This document shows positions 28,001-35,641 of a stretch of 64,000 nt of DNA, in pieces. The DNA comes from Parabacteroides sp. PFB2-10 (lineage in GTDB: Bacteria > Bacteroidota > Bacteroidia > Bacteroidales > Tannerellaceae), in the NCBI RefSeq assembly GCF_029893085.1, contig NZ_JARXWI010000013.1:18170-82169 (forward strand), read 5' to 3'. The notes beneath the pieces are model-generated. The model made no database searches. It was not told the origin of the DNA and saw only the letters and a list, made by a program, of their open reading frames with translations. Each line of letters begins with the position of its first letter. Within the stretch, counting starts at the first letter, position 1. Made by a program: the position numbers and the translations under genes.

Positions 28001-28761
28001 AATCCGATGCTAATGATCGGCGCATGCTGCACAGAGGCCAGAAACGCAGCCAGTGTTTGTCCGGAGAATGTGCGCCCCCCTTTCCCGGAAAGGGTGACGG
28101 AGAGCATGATCGGAAGCTCTTTATCTTTTTCTTTCAATACATCCACAGCCGCTTCCAATCCGGCTTTGGCATTGAGCGTATCGAATACGGTCTCGAAAAG
28201 AAGAATATCCACGCCTCCATCCACCAATGCCTCGATCTGTTCCTTGTAGGCGTCGTAAAGATCGCGATAGCTTACCGCCCGGTAGGCAGGATCATTCACA
28301 TCCGGGCTCATGGAGGCGGTCTTATTGGTCGGACCGATAGAGCCTGCCGTAAAGAGTATACGATCGGTGCCGGCGGCACAGCTGTCTACCGCCTCCCTCA
28401 CTAACCGGGCAGCGGCCAGGTTAATCTCCCGTACCTGTTGTTGCATGCCATAATCAGCCAGTGATATGGCATTGGCATTAAATGTATTAGTAGTGATTAT
28501 ATCCGCGCCGGCTCGCAGGTAATCCGCATGGATGGAAGCAAGCACATCGGGGCGTGTCAGGCATAAAAGATCGTTATTCCCTTTTTGTTGTTCCGGAACG
28601 TCGCGGAATTGCTCTCCCCTGTAATCTTCTTCCGTCAGTTGAAAGCGTTGGATCATCGTACCCAATCCGCCATCCAAGACGAGGATGCGAGTTGATAATT
28701 GATGACTGAATATGGATAAAGGAGAGGAGGGTGAAGGGGTTATTTGCTTATTTGTATGCAT
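25042..28761 (-). CDS. metH: Cobalamin-dependent methionine synthase
   Basis: This enzyme makes methionine from homocysteine and methyltetrahydrofolate using methylcobalamin. I give the start at 28761 (MHTNKQ); an in-frame ATG at 28815 would add 18 residues. Numbered from that longer form, the modules are: homocysteine domain with zinc cysteines C274, C337 and C338 ([10 protein letters not shown]), pterin-binding domain (about 375-640, [17 protein letters not shown]), cobalamin cap and B12 domain with the DVHDIG motif (axial His787), and the AdoMet reactivation domain with RPAIGYPS near the end. All modules look intact. No cobalamin riboswitch is visible upstream; it follows smpB closely. Confidence 0.97.
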
Positions 28762-28845
28762 ATTGTCAAAGTAATTATAGTGTAGAGGATTTATTGTCAA
28801 TAGCTTATCAGTCATCCATTGTCAATTATCCATTTAAAAACCGCT

Positions 28846-29307
28846 TTAGCGTTTAAACGCCCTGTCCATTTCGCGTTTATCGTCACGCTCTTTGATCGAT
28901 TCGCGTTTGTCATACACCTTCTTTCCTTTCCCGATGGCGATGACGACTTTTGCCAATCCCTTTTCATTGATAAACATGCGGGTCGGAACAATGGTAAAGC
29001 CACTATTTGTTGTCGCGCCCTCCAATTTGCGTATCTCCTTGCGGTTCAATAACAGCTTTCGGTCGCGTCGTGCCGTATGATTATTGTAGGTGCCGTAAAA
29101 ATACTCCGCGATATACATATTCTTGACCCACACTTCGCCCCTTTCCACTACGCAATAGGTATCCACCAGGCTACCTTTCCCCAGGCGAAGGGATTTGATC
29201 TCCGTTCCCGTCAGGACTATGCCTGCCGTAAACGATTCGAGCAACTCATAATCAAAAGTTGCCCGTTTATTTTTGATCTGTATGTTATTTGATATCTTTT
29301 CTTTCAT
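28846..29307 (-). CDS. smpB: SsrA-binding protein
   Basis: The 153-residue protein binds tmRNA and brings it to stalled ribosomes for trans-translation. Recognised by the opening [17 protein letters not shown], the [16 protein letters not shown] segment, and the basic tail rich in K, R and D/E ending DRAFKR, which is disordered in solution and enters the ribosome. Length is normal. It lies 12 nt after the Yip1 gene and is followed within about 80 bp by metH, forming a Yip1-smpB-metH minus-strand operon. Confidence 0.97.
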   Translation of the reverse strand: MKEKISNNIQIKNKRATFDYELLESFTAGIVLTGTEIKSLRLGKGSLVDTYCVVERGEVWVKNMYIAEYFYGTYNNHTARRDRKLLLNRKEIRKLEGATTNSGFTIVPTRMFINEKGLAKVVIAIGKGKKVYDKRESIKERDDKREMDRAFKR

Positions 29308-29319
29308 TTTTTCGCTATT

Positions 29320-29886
29320 TCAAAAACGTAATCCGGGCATCAATAGCTTCAGAATAATCTCAATCACATTCGGCACAAGCAGAATCATACCCGTAACCAC
29401 CGCTACAAACTTCACCTTCTCGTTCTCTTCAACCTGCATATAGGCGGGTGCCCCTTCCCAAACGATATAGAATGTATAAAGAACAAATATTTTCAAAAAG
29501 AAAAACTCCGGAACCAACATCAACAGAGCAGTAAGCGCAAACAGGAAGGAAGAGGAGTAACCTACAAAATACTGCCAGCGTTTCAGGTCTTTCTCGCGCT
29601 TAAACCATCCGCTACCTATCTCATTCAATAAATAGACCGTCAGGTGATATCCGCCGAAGAAAGCAACCAACGTGCGGATAGAGGCTTTCAAGGCCACCTC
29701 CACATCGAACTCTTTCCGGGTTACTAATATTCCCAAGAATGCAGCCACCGTAAGCAATCCCATCAAAGGATACACGAATCGTCCCAGAAAGTCTTCCTTT
29801 CCTTCTTCCTTATTGGCCAGTTCTTCCCAGGCTTTTCTGGGTTGCCAGGCGAGCGAAACGACCCATTTGAATATCTCTTTAAACAT
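29320..29886 (-). CDS. Yip1-domain membrane protein
   Basis: I chose the start at 29886 (MFKEIFKWVV), 24 bp after a perfect -7 box, giving 188 residues. The N-terminal WQPRKAWEELANKE segment is followed by four or five transmembrane stretches, the pattern of bacterial Yip1 family proteins. Function is unknown; they are inner membrane proteins related to a eukaryotic vesicle-trafficking family. It heads the operon with smpB and metH. Confidence 0.82.
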   Translation of the reverse strand: MFKEIFKWVVSLAWQPRKAWEELANKEEGKEDFLGRFVYPLMGLLTVAAFLGILVTRKEFDVEVALKASIRTLVAFFGGYHLTVYLLNEIGSGWFKREKDLKRWQYFVGYSSSFLFALTALLMLVPEFFFLKIFVLYTFYIVWEGAPAYMQVEENEKVKFVAVVTGMILLVPNVIEIILKLLMPGLRF

Positions 29887-29910
29887 AATTTCGTCACACA
29901 ATTGGTTCTA

Positions 29911-29918
29911 CAAAAGTA
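29911..29918 (-). promoter_or_regulatory. -7 box of the Yip1-smpB-metH operon
   Basis: TACTTTTG on the minus strand, perfect TAnnTTTG, 24 bp before the Yip1 start. Confidence 0.6.
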
Positions 29919-29923
29919 GCGAA

Positions 29924-30682
29924 TTAATCGATTTCCGATAACAGAACACCATACAAAGCGGTAGACGACCAACTCAAAACACTATCGCCATCTACCACCT
30001 GCACCCGGTTTGCATATTGAAACCGGAAAAATAACGAGTCTTTTCCTGCTTCCTGCTCTTTCAGGGCAGCTTCTTTGAGGAAAGAGCCCAGATTCAATGC
30101 ATGTATCTCTGTTACAGTCGACTTCAGCGAGTCAACCCCTCCTTCACGAATGGCACGCAGACAGAACTCGTAATAGCGGCCTGTTTCTTCCGTTTCACGG
30201 AACACACTATCGCGGTTAAACGCCAGCGTAAAGGCTTCCGTTTGCCCTTCGCGGTGTTCTTTCTGGTCGATATGCACAAAAAAACGTCCTTTCAGAAGTT
30301 GTCCTTTATTCATATTCAAGGTCAGAAACTGCTCGTTTGCGGAAGGAACCGTATCGGGAAGCGCCTCTTCCGTCTCCTCCAACTGATGTTGTCTGACCGG
30401 TTCCAAGGTCGACATTTCTACGGTATAGACTCCTGACTTCGCAGGCTGACTGAAATCGGCTTTAAATTCGACTAAGAAACAATCCCCAGCCTGGCTTCCG
30501 TTTAGTTCCGGAAAAGATATCTGTCGGATATCCACTCCGTCTGAGGTAGACAGACTCAAAGAGGGTTCTGTTGTAACCACGCCATAGCGGAAATACCCCA
30601 TACGGTCGCTCGACTCGCCCATACAAGACGTAAGGCAGAATAAAAGCAGTAGATAGAAGCTATTGAATAAGAAATTTCTCAT
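29924..30682 (-). CDS. Lipoprotein of unknown function
   Basis: The 252-residue lipoprotein has a signal ending LTSCMG (Cys20). I do not recognise a named family. The N-terminal pattern SCMGESSDRMGYFRYGVV resembles SCLGDTNTVTEGYGFGVI in the lipoprotein gene at 30.9 kb, so the two are probably distant paralogues. The rest is beta-strand rich with alternating hydrophobic residues and looks periplasmic or surface-exposed. A -7 box lies 22 bp upstream and a terminator ends the upstream unit, so it is transcribed alone. Confidence 0.7.
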   Translation of the reverse strand: MRNFLFNSFYLLLLFCLTSCMGESSDRMGYFRYGVVTTEPSLSLSTSDGVDIRQISFPELNGSQAGDCFLVEFKADFSQPAKSGVYTVEMSTLEPVRQHQLEETEEALPDTVPSANEQFLTLNMNKGQLLKGRFFVHIDQKEHREGQTEAFTLAFNRDSVFRETEETGRYYEFCLRAIREGGVDSLKSTVTEIHALNLGSFLKEAALKEQEAGKDSLFFRFQYANRVQVVDGDSVLSWSSTALYGVLLSEID

Positions 30683-30704
30683 GACGGATGCCTTTTAGCT
30701 GGGG

Positions 30705-30712
30705 CAAAGATA
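30705..30712 (-). promoter_or_regulatory. -7 box for the 29.9-kb lipoprotein gene
   Basis: TATCTTTG on the minus strand, perfect TAnnTTTG, 22 bp before the start codon. Confidence 0.6.
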
Positions 30713-30805
30713 GTGAATGTTGAATGCAGAGCCAAGCTTGCTTGAGCTATGCTGAGGCGCATCCTATCTTCGCAGCATTTATATTGCAAATATACGAAAA
30801 TAAAC

Positions 30806-30849
30806 AAAAAGAGGCGTAACAATGCAGAAACTCTGCCATGTTACGCCTC
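30806..30849 (-). terminator. Rho-independent terminator of the sigma/lipoprotein operon
   Basis: On the minus strand GAGGCGTAACA pairs with TGTTACGCCTC around a loop containing a second small stem (GCAGAG/CTCTGC-like), followed by TTTTTG. It lies 25 bp after the stop of the lipoprotein gene. Confidence 0.88.
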
Positions 30850-30874
30850 CGATTATCGCTGAAATGGTTTATTC

Positions 30875-31660
30875 TTATTGCTGTGGTGCGTCAACTCTTA
30901 ATCTGTAAGTAGTCACATTATCCCCCCAAACAGGAGCACCGGTCTCTTCATCAAAATCTTGCACATGTTTGAATTCAAGGGCAAAGATTGTTCTTCCTGC
31001 CGCATATTCTTTATCATTAATCCGCGTAAGATGGCCATAGGTATAAAAAGGACTGATATCGGCTAAATCCTTATCACTTCCTTCGCCTTCCGTTTCCATA
31101 ACACCTCGTACATAGAAGGTATATACGTAAACCCCGTCTTTCATAACAGGTTCCGCAGAGGGATCATAGTATAAAGACCAGCTATTTTTCTGTTTTTCCT
31201 TTCCAACATATACAGGTGTCAGAAAAAGATAATCGCCAATAGCCGCAAAATATTGTGGCGATTCCACACCATAGGCTCCGTGTTTTAAGGCTATTTCACC
31301 CGGCAATGCTTCATCTAAATTAGAAACTACCGGATTAAAGTTTCCCTTGTCTAATTCAACCGGTTTCTGCAACAGGGTAACATAAGCAAATCCATTGGTT
31401 GCACTATTCGCATTATTCGGATCGGCTGTGTCATATTCGAAATTCAACCAAACACAATCGCCGTTCATCAGTGTGTCAAAATCCGTAGCATAAAGCGCTC
31501 CCCATCCGTAAACATGTGCAACATTCCTAAACATAGCGCCGTTATTTATCACACCAAATCCATACCCTTCTGTTACCGTGTTCGTATCCCCCAAACAAGA
31601 GGTAAGCAACATAACTACGGCAGCCATCATGGCCACTCCCAACATCTTAATCTTTTTCAT
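30875..31660 (-). CDS. Lipoprotein of unknown function, downstream of the sigma/barrel pair
   Basis: The 261-residue lipoprotein (signal to LLTSCLG, Cys22) shares its N-terminal pattern with the adjacent lipoprotein at 29.9 kb. I do not recognise a family; the NigD-like group is a loose possibility. The body has many aromatic and charged residues in strand-like alternation (VYVYTFYVRGVME, FALEFKHVQDF). It starts 49 bp after the barrel gene stop with no promoter box between, so it is probably the third gene of the ECF sigma operon and ends at a strong terminator. Confidence 0.7.
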   Translation of the reverse strand: MKKIKMLGVAMMAAVVMLLTSCLGDTNTVTEGYGFGVINNGAMFRNVAHVYGWGALYATDFDTLMNGDCVWLNFEYDTADPNNANSATNGFAYVTLLQKPVELDKGNFNPVVSNLDEALPGEIALKHGAYGVESPQYFAAIGDYLFLTPVYVGKEKQKNSWSLYYDPSAEPVMKDGVYVYTFYVRGVMETEGEGSDKDLADISPFYTYGHLTRINDKEYAAGRTIFALEFKHVQDFDEETGAPVWGDNVTTYRLRVDAPQQ

Positions 31661-31709
31661 TTCTTTTTTTACTGTTAATAAATTGTATGATTCATATTTG
31701 TTTTTTCAT

Positions 31710-33011
31710 CTAAAATCCCAAACGGAAACCCAGCTGCACACTCAGATTAAATGGTTTTTCCGAATAGATGATCGGATTATCGCTCTTTTCGTCCATAAAG
31801 CTACTGCCATTATCGAAATGATAGCCGGCTCCCACTTCGCCATAGGCACTTAAGAAACGAAGAAGCGGATAGCTCACGCCGGCGCGCGCATTCACCGAAA
31901 GCAATGGTTCTTTCATTCGTGTGGATTTCTTACTATCGTCCCAGGTCACATTCTGTGAGTTTATATCACGCACCAGTTCACCCTTCTGAGTACCTGCCAC
32001 GTTCAATTCCGCCAACACACCTGCCGAAGCATACACCATAAACCGATTCCATTCTGCAATCTTATAGGTAACCGACAGAGGAATACCGACCATGTGCAGC
32101 TGTTGTTTCACCTTCACCTGATAGCCTCCTTCCACCGGTGTCGTATTCCAGTTAGAAGAAAGATAAGAATAATTCAGACCGCTTTGCAATGCCCAGCGAT
32201 CGTTCAGGTAATAGTTGATACCCAAGCCAAAAGAGACTGGTTTGTTGTGATGAATATCCGTTTTAGGCAGCGGCTTGTCTTCCGAGGCGGCATTCAATAT
32301 AATCAGATCCTCGCTGCGCAGTCCCATGGTGCTTACCATGTAGTTCGGCACCGAATTGCTGGCTCCTACCGAGACACCACCCGCTCCCATGCCAAAGCCC
32401 CAACGGCGGGGTACTTTTTCTTTTTCCGCCGGGCGGGTCGCCGCATCGGCTAAAAGGACAGGAGCTTCCTGCTCCCTGTCGCCAGGAGATTTCGAAGCCA
32501 CATCTTCACGCTGCTTATCCACTTCACTTGTGGCTTCCGAAACCTTCCGTTCATCATCACCGACATCTATAGTCTTCAACTCTTTATCCTCTTCACTTTT
32601 CCCAACCGGGAAAATCTCTCTCACTTTTCTTATTTCTTTCTTTCCGGCAGATTGATTGGCCAAAACCGGGCGAGTGGCCAGTTCCGGTTGAACCGCCTGA
32701 TAAGTATCATCCACCACATCTACACCTTTCTCCATCCGTGTCTTGACCTCTTCTGTCCGGCGTTCTATTTCCTGAGCAATCTGCGGCGAAACATCTTCTG
32801 AGTCAATCATAAACAGACCGCCTATCGTAAGCAAGATAGCAATCGCCGCGGCCGCCACCCAGACTCCGGCTTTCCGATAGAAGGGAACAACCCTGCCAAC
32901 TGGAAGTCTGCCTGCAATGGCATCCCAATCACTGTCTATCGTTTCGGCCTCAAAATCATATAATTTCGACCGGAACAGATCATCAATACTATCTCTTTCT
33001 TTATCGTTCAT
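31710..33011 (-). CDS. Anti-sigma-like protein fused to an outer membrane beta-barrel
   Basis: From the ATG at 33011 the protein has 433 residues. Residues 1-45 are charged and likely cytoplasmic (ERDSIDDLFRSKL), 49-69 form one hydrophobic helix (VWVAAAAIAILLTIGGLF), 70-203 are a highly charged low-complexity linker, and from about 204 a beta-barrel of the OMP_b-brl type runs to the final phenylalanine (SVQLGFRLGF). Its start overlaps the ECF sigma gene by 11 nt, the classic position of an anti-sigma factor. I infer a one-piece envelope-spanning regulator. The sigma-binding role is from context only. Confidence 0.75.
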   Translation of the reverse strand: MNDKERDSIDDLFRSKLYDFEAETIDSDWDAIAGRLPVGRVVPFYRKAGVWVAAAAIAILLTIGGLFMIDSEDVSPQIAQEIERRTEEVKTRMEKGVDVVDDTYQAVQPELATRPVLANQSAGKKEIRKVREIFPVGKSEEDKELKTIDVGDDERKVSEATSEVDKQREDVASKSPGDREQEAPVLLADAATRPAEKEKVPRRWGFGMGAGGVSVGASNSVPNYMVSTMGLRSEDLIILNAASEDKPLPKTDIHHNKPVSFGLGINYYLNDRWALQSGLNYSYLSSNWNTTPVEGGYQVKVKQQLHMVGIPLSVTYKIAEWNRFMVYASAGVLAELNVAGTQKGELVRDINSQNVTWDDSKKSTRMKEPLLSVNARAGVSYPLLRFLSAYGEVGAGYHFDNGSSFMDEKSDNPIIYSEKPFNLSVQLGFRLGF

Positions 33012-33549
33012 GTACATTATCCTCAAATAATTCATTAATCTTACGTTGTAGTATCTGTTTGGCACGAGTGTATTGCGAGCGCGAAGTACTTTCAGTTATA
33101 CCGAGTGTTTCCCCGATCTCTTTATGCGAATAGCCCTCGATCGCAAATAAGTTGAATACCGTACGAAAACCCACCGGCAGCTCATGCACCAACTGCATCA
33201 ATTCACCGGCTGTCATGGCTGATATCACCGTATTGTCGGCAGAGGCCAGCTCCGCCGTGTTATCGAGATCGGTTGATTCCCGCAATACATCTGATCGCCT
33301 CAGATATTCCAACGCATTATTAACAAAGATCTTTCGCATCCAACCTTCAAACGAGCCTGCACTGGCATAAGAGTCCAGACTGGTAAACACTTTTACGAAA
33401 CCATCCTGAAGCAAATCGCGGGCGGTCTCCCTATCGCTTATATAGCGCAGGCAAACTCCCAACATCTTGCGGGAATATGTCTCGTAGAGCTCTTTTTGAG
33501 CCCGTCTGTTCCCCTTCCTACAACTCTCTATCAGTTGTTTCTCGTTCAT
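33001..33549 (-). CDS. ECF-type RNA polymerase sigma factor
   Basis: The 182-residue protein has sigma region 2 (AQKELYETYSRKMLGVCLRY, RDLLQDGFVKVFTSLDSY, FEGWMRKIFVNNALEYLRR) and region 4 (ELPVGFRTVFNLFAIEGYSHKEI and GITESTSRSQYTRAKQIL), and lacks region 3. It is typical of Bacteroidetes ECF factors that control envelope functions. The stop overlaps the start of the barrel/anti-sigma-like gene. A -7 box lies 134 bp upstream, leaving a long leader. Confidence 0.93.
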   Translation of the reverse strand: MNEKQLIESCRKGNRRAQKELYETYSRKMLGVCLRYISDRETARDLLQDGFVKVFTSLDSYASAGSFEGWMRKIFVNNALEYLRRSDVLRESTDLDNTAELASADNTVISAMTAGELMQLVHELPVGFRTVFNLFAIEGYSHKEIGETLGITESTSRSQYTRAKQILQRKINELFEDNVHER

Positions 33550-33781
33550 TCAGTCGTGCCATCACTGCCTCCGCAGAGGCCATACAATTAGTATGATGTT
33601 TGTAAATACAGAAACGCTGCATGGCTTACAAAAATCGTCTGTCAAAAAAAACAAAAACGATTTTCGCTTTTGCAAAACAAAGGCAAAGATAAGGGCAAGC
33701 AGATAATAACAGTTCGTTTGATAAATATATTTAACGTATATCCACCTGCTATTTTCCGAAACAGTCCACTATCTTTTTTTC
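33550..33781. other. Leader and promoter region of the ECF sigma operon
   Basis: AT-rich region without a gene. It contains repeats of AAAATCG/CGATTTT (about 33628 and 33657), which can pair to form a hairpin in the leader, and the -7 box at 33684. Confidence 0.5.
33684..33691 (-). promoter_or_regulatory. -7 box for the ECF sigma operon
   Basis: TATCTTTG on the minus strand, perfect TAnnTTTG, 134 bp before the sigma start. Confidence 0.5.
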
Positions 33782-33831
33782 AAAAAAATAACGGAACACT
33801 AAAGAGTGGGGGTACTCTTTAAGTTCCGTTA
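33782..33831 (-). terminator. Rho-independent terminator after the GIY-YIG-like gene
   Basis: The arms TAACGGAAC and GTTCCGTTA plus an inner AAAGAGT/ACTCTTT stem form a long hairpin. On the minus strand it is followed by seven T. It lies 70 bp after the stop of the small gene. Confidence 0.85.
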
Positions 33832-33900
33832 GAGGGGGTGTATATAGTAAAGGGGGTTAGTGAAGCACCTTTTTAATATCAAACAAGTACATACTTCACT

Positions 33901-34182
33901 TTAAAAACTTCTATATAAAGAAAAATCCTCATGCAAATCACGAAAAGTCGGATTATAATAGCGAATCGTATGATACAGGCCTTTGCTACTTAATGTATTC
34001 AGAAGCTGCTTATGAGCCAACCCTTCATCGGTCGAATTAAATTGCTCAAAGTAAAGCAATTCACACCCGTCACTTTCCTGTAACACTTGGGAGAAGGTCT
34101 CTGCCGACCGAATACACAAAGGGTGGTCAGTCCCCTTTTCCCGGTCTATGTAGACCCAGCAATAACGATTCTCGCATTTCAT
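33901..34182 (-). CDS. Small protein resembling a degenerate GIY-YIG domain
   Basis: Start chosen at MKCENRYCWVYI (34182), giving 93 residues; nine more are possible upstream. The second half (ELLYFEQFNSTDEGLAHKQL, then KGLYHTIRYYNPTFRDL) follows the C-terminal pattern of UvrC-like GIY-YIG proteins: LVYYE-x-F, A-x-x-x-E/Q-x-x-L, K, NP-x-w-x-DL. The GIY and YIG tripeptides themselves and the catalytic Arg helix are not recognisable, so nuclease activity is unlikely. Such proteins could bind DNA or be relics. It ends at a strong terminator, which favours genuine expression. Confidence 0.65.
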   Translation of the reverse strand: MKCENRYCWVYIDREKGTDHPLCIRSAETFSQVLQESDGCELLYFEQFNSTDEGLAHKQLLNTLSSKGLYHTIRYYNPTFRDLHEDFSLYRSF

Positions 34183-34209
34183 GATTAAAGAATTTATCCA
34201 GTTGAACAC

Positions 34210-34640
34210 AGAGCAAAGATGAAAAGAAAAGCATCAACGCATGTTGCAAATTAGAAAAAACTTGTTTCAATTTCAAAAAAAGCACATCTGTTTGTGTCTT
34301 TTTACATCAATTTTAAACGGACTTTTGTCTAATCTATTACAAAACAGTCGATTTACGCTGATTGCATTCTTCCCTTCCGGAATACAACAGTTATGTGAAA
34401 CAGGTTCGATATACAAGAGATGGCACCCTATACCTAAAAAAATCTCATGTTTTTTTGAGCCTTGAGAATTCTTTCTCACGATTTTTTCGACCCTGAGAAA
34501 AAGTTCTCCCCCGCGTGAGAAAAAATTCTCTGGGGCTAAAAATTTGTGAGAATAATGAAACTTCATTTTGTTGATTGGAATAAGAAGAAAAAGGAACGTC
34601 CTGTCCAAATAAGAAATGCCGGGCTGTTTGTAGGCAAAAA
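34210..34640. other. Intergenic region upstream of ribF
   Basis: About 430 bp without a credible gene. Apart from the three GAGAA-N4-TTCTC palindromes and the -7 box listed separately, I see only AT-rich sequence. Confidence 0.6.
34464..34530. promoter_or_regulatory. Cluster of three GAGAA-N4-TTCTC palindromes
   Basis: Identical 14-bp dyads start at 34464, 34495 and 34517 (loops TTCT, AAAG and AAAA). A half-site GTGAGAA follows at 34545. The group lies 115-180 bp before the ribF -7 box. The regular architecture suggests a multi-site operator for an unknown dimeric regulator. Confidence 0.55.
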
Positions 34641-34644
34641 TAGC

Positions 34645-34652
34645 TATCTTTG
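34645..34652 (+). promoter_or_regulatory. -7 box for ribF
   Basis: TATCTTTG, perfect TAnnTTTG, 33 bp before the chosen ATG. A TTTG at 34627 is too close to be an ideal -33 element. Confidence 0.6.
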
Positions 34653-34685
34653 CTCCTATATTCTATTGTAGTGGATATTTTCCTG

Positions 34686-35612
34686 ATGAAAATTATTAAA
34701 GACACGAAAGAATTACAAGGTATCGAACTGGCTGTTACGGCCGGTTTCTTCGATGGCGTACACAGAGGGCATCGCTTCCTGATCGAACGTTTACAAACCA
34801 TGGCGTCACAAAGGGGTCTTCCCACGGCGGTCATCACCTTTCCACAGCATCCGCGTAAGGTACTTCAGGCGGATTATCAGCCGAAACTTCTGAATTCCTT
34901 TCCGGAAAAACTGCAACACCTTGAAGAAACAGGGATCGACTATTGCATCCTGCTTGACTTTACACCGAAATTATCGCGGTTGACAGCCAAAGAGTTTATC
35001 CGTACGATCCTGGCCGATCAGCTGCATACCAAGCTATTGCTTGTCGGCTACGACCATCGCTTCGGGCATAACCGGGCAGAGGGGCTAACGGAATATATGG
35101 CTTACGGGAAGGATTGCGATATAGAAGTCTTGCCGGGTGAAGAGCTCGAAGCGGGAACATCCGCTGTCAGTTCTTCGGAGATACGACGGCAACTCCTTTC
35201 AGGCCATGTAGAAACGGCTGCCCGCTTGCTCACCTATCCCTACCAGATCAAGGGGCATATCGTCGGCGGTCACCAGGTAGGGCGCAAACTGGGTTTCCCT
35301 ACGGCCAACATCCGGGTGGATGAACCCTTCAAAGTGATCCCGGCGATCGGCGTCTATGCCGTCAGCGTGTATATACAAGACAATGTCTATGCCGGCATGT
35401 TGTATATCGGCAGTCGCCCTACGCTCAACAATGGAGAGGATATTACGCTTGAGGTCAACATTTTCGACTTCAATGAAGATATTTACAATAACGAGATTAG
35501 CGTTTCGTTTATTCATTATGTGCGAGGAGACATCCGGTTCGATTCTCTGGAAGCCCTGAAAGATCAATTGGAGAAAGACCGTCAGACGGTAAAAGCACTG
35601 ATGCAGGGTTGA
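34686..35612 (+). CDS. ribF: Bifunctional riboflavin kinase/FMN adenylyltransferase
   Basis: Start chosen at MKIIKDTKEL (34686), 33 bp after the -7 box, giving 308 residues, normal for RibF. The N-terminal adenylyltransferase domain shows GFFDGVHRGHRFL (the HxGH-type nucleotide site) and AVSSSEIRRQL. The C-terminal kinase domain shows GRKLGFPTANIRV and the E-V-N-I-F-D-F strand. It converts riboflavin to FMN and FAD in the cytoplasm. No FMN riboswitch is seen. It is the first of four closely spaced plus-strand genes. Confidence 0.95.
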   Translation: MKIIKDTKELQGIELAVTAGFFDGVHRGHRFLIERLQTMASQRGLPTAVITFPQHPRKVLQADYQPKLLNSFPEKLQHLEETGIDYCILLDFTPKLSRLTAKEFIRTILADQLHTKLLLVGYDHRFGHNRAEGLTEYMAYGKDCDIEVLPGEELEAGTSAVSSSEIRRQLLSGHVETAARLLTYPYQIKGHIVGGHQVGRKLGFPTANIRVDEPFKVIPAIGVYAVSVYIQDNVYAGMLYIGSRPTLNNGEDITLEVNIFDFNEDIYNNEISVSFIHYVRGDIRFDSLEALKDQLEKDRQTVKALMQG

Positions 35613-35641
35613 CCGGATAGTTTCACGAAAAACACCATACA

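Noticed and set aside
28762..28845. Cobalamin riboswitch upstream of metH
   Set aside because: The gap to smpB is too short and lacks the B12-box pattern.
34210..34640. FMN riboswitch upstream of ribF
   Set aside because: No conserved RFN-element blocks (such as AGGGYA followed by the usual helices) are visible.
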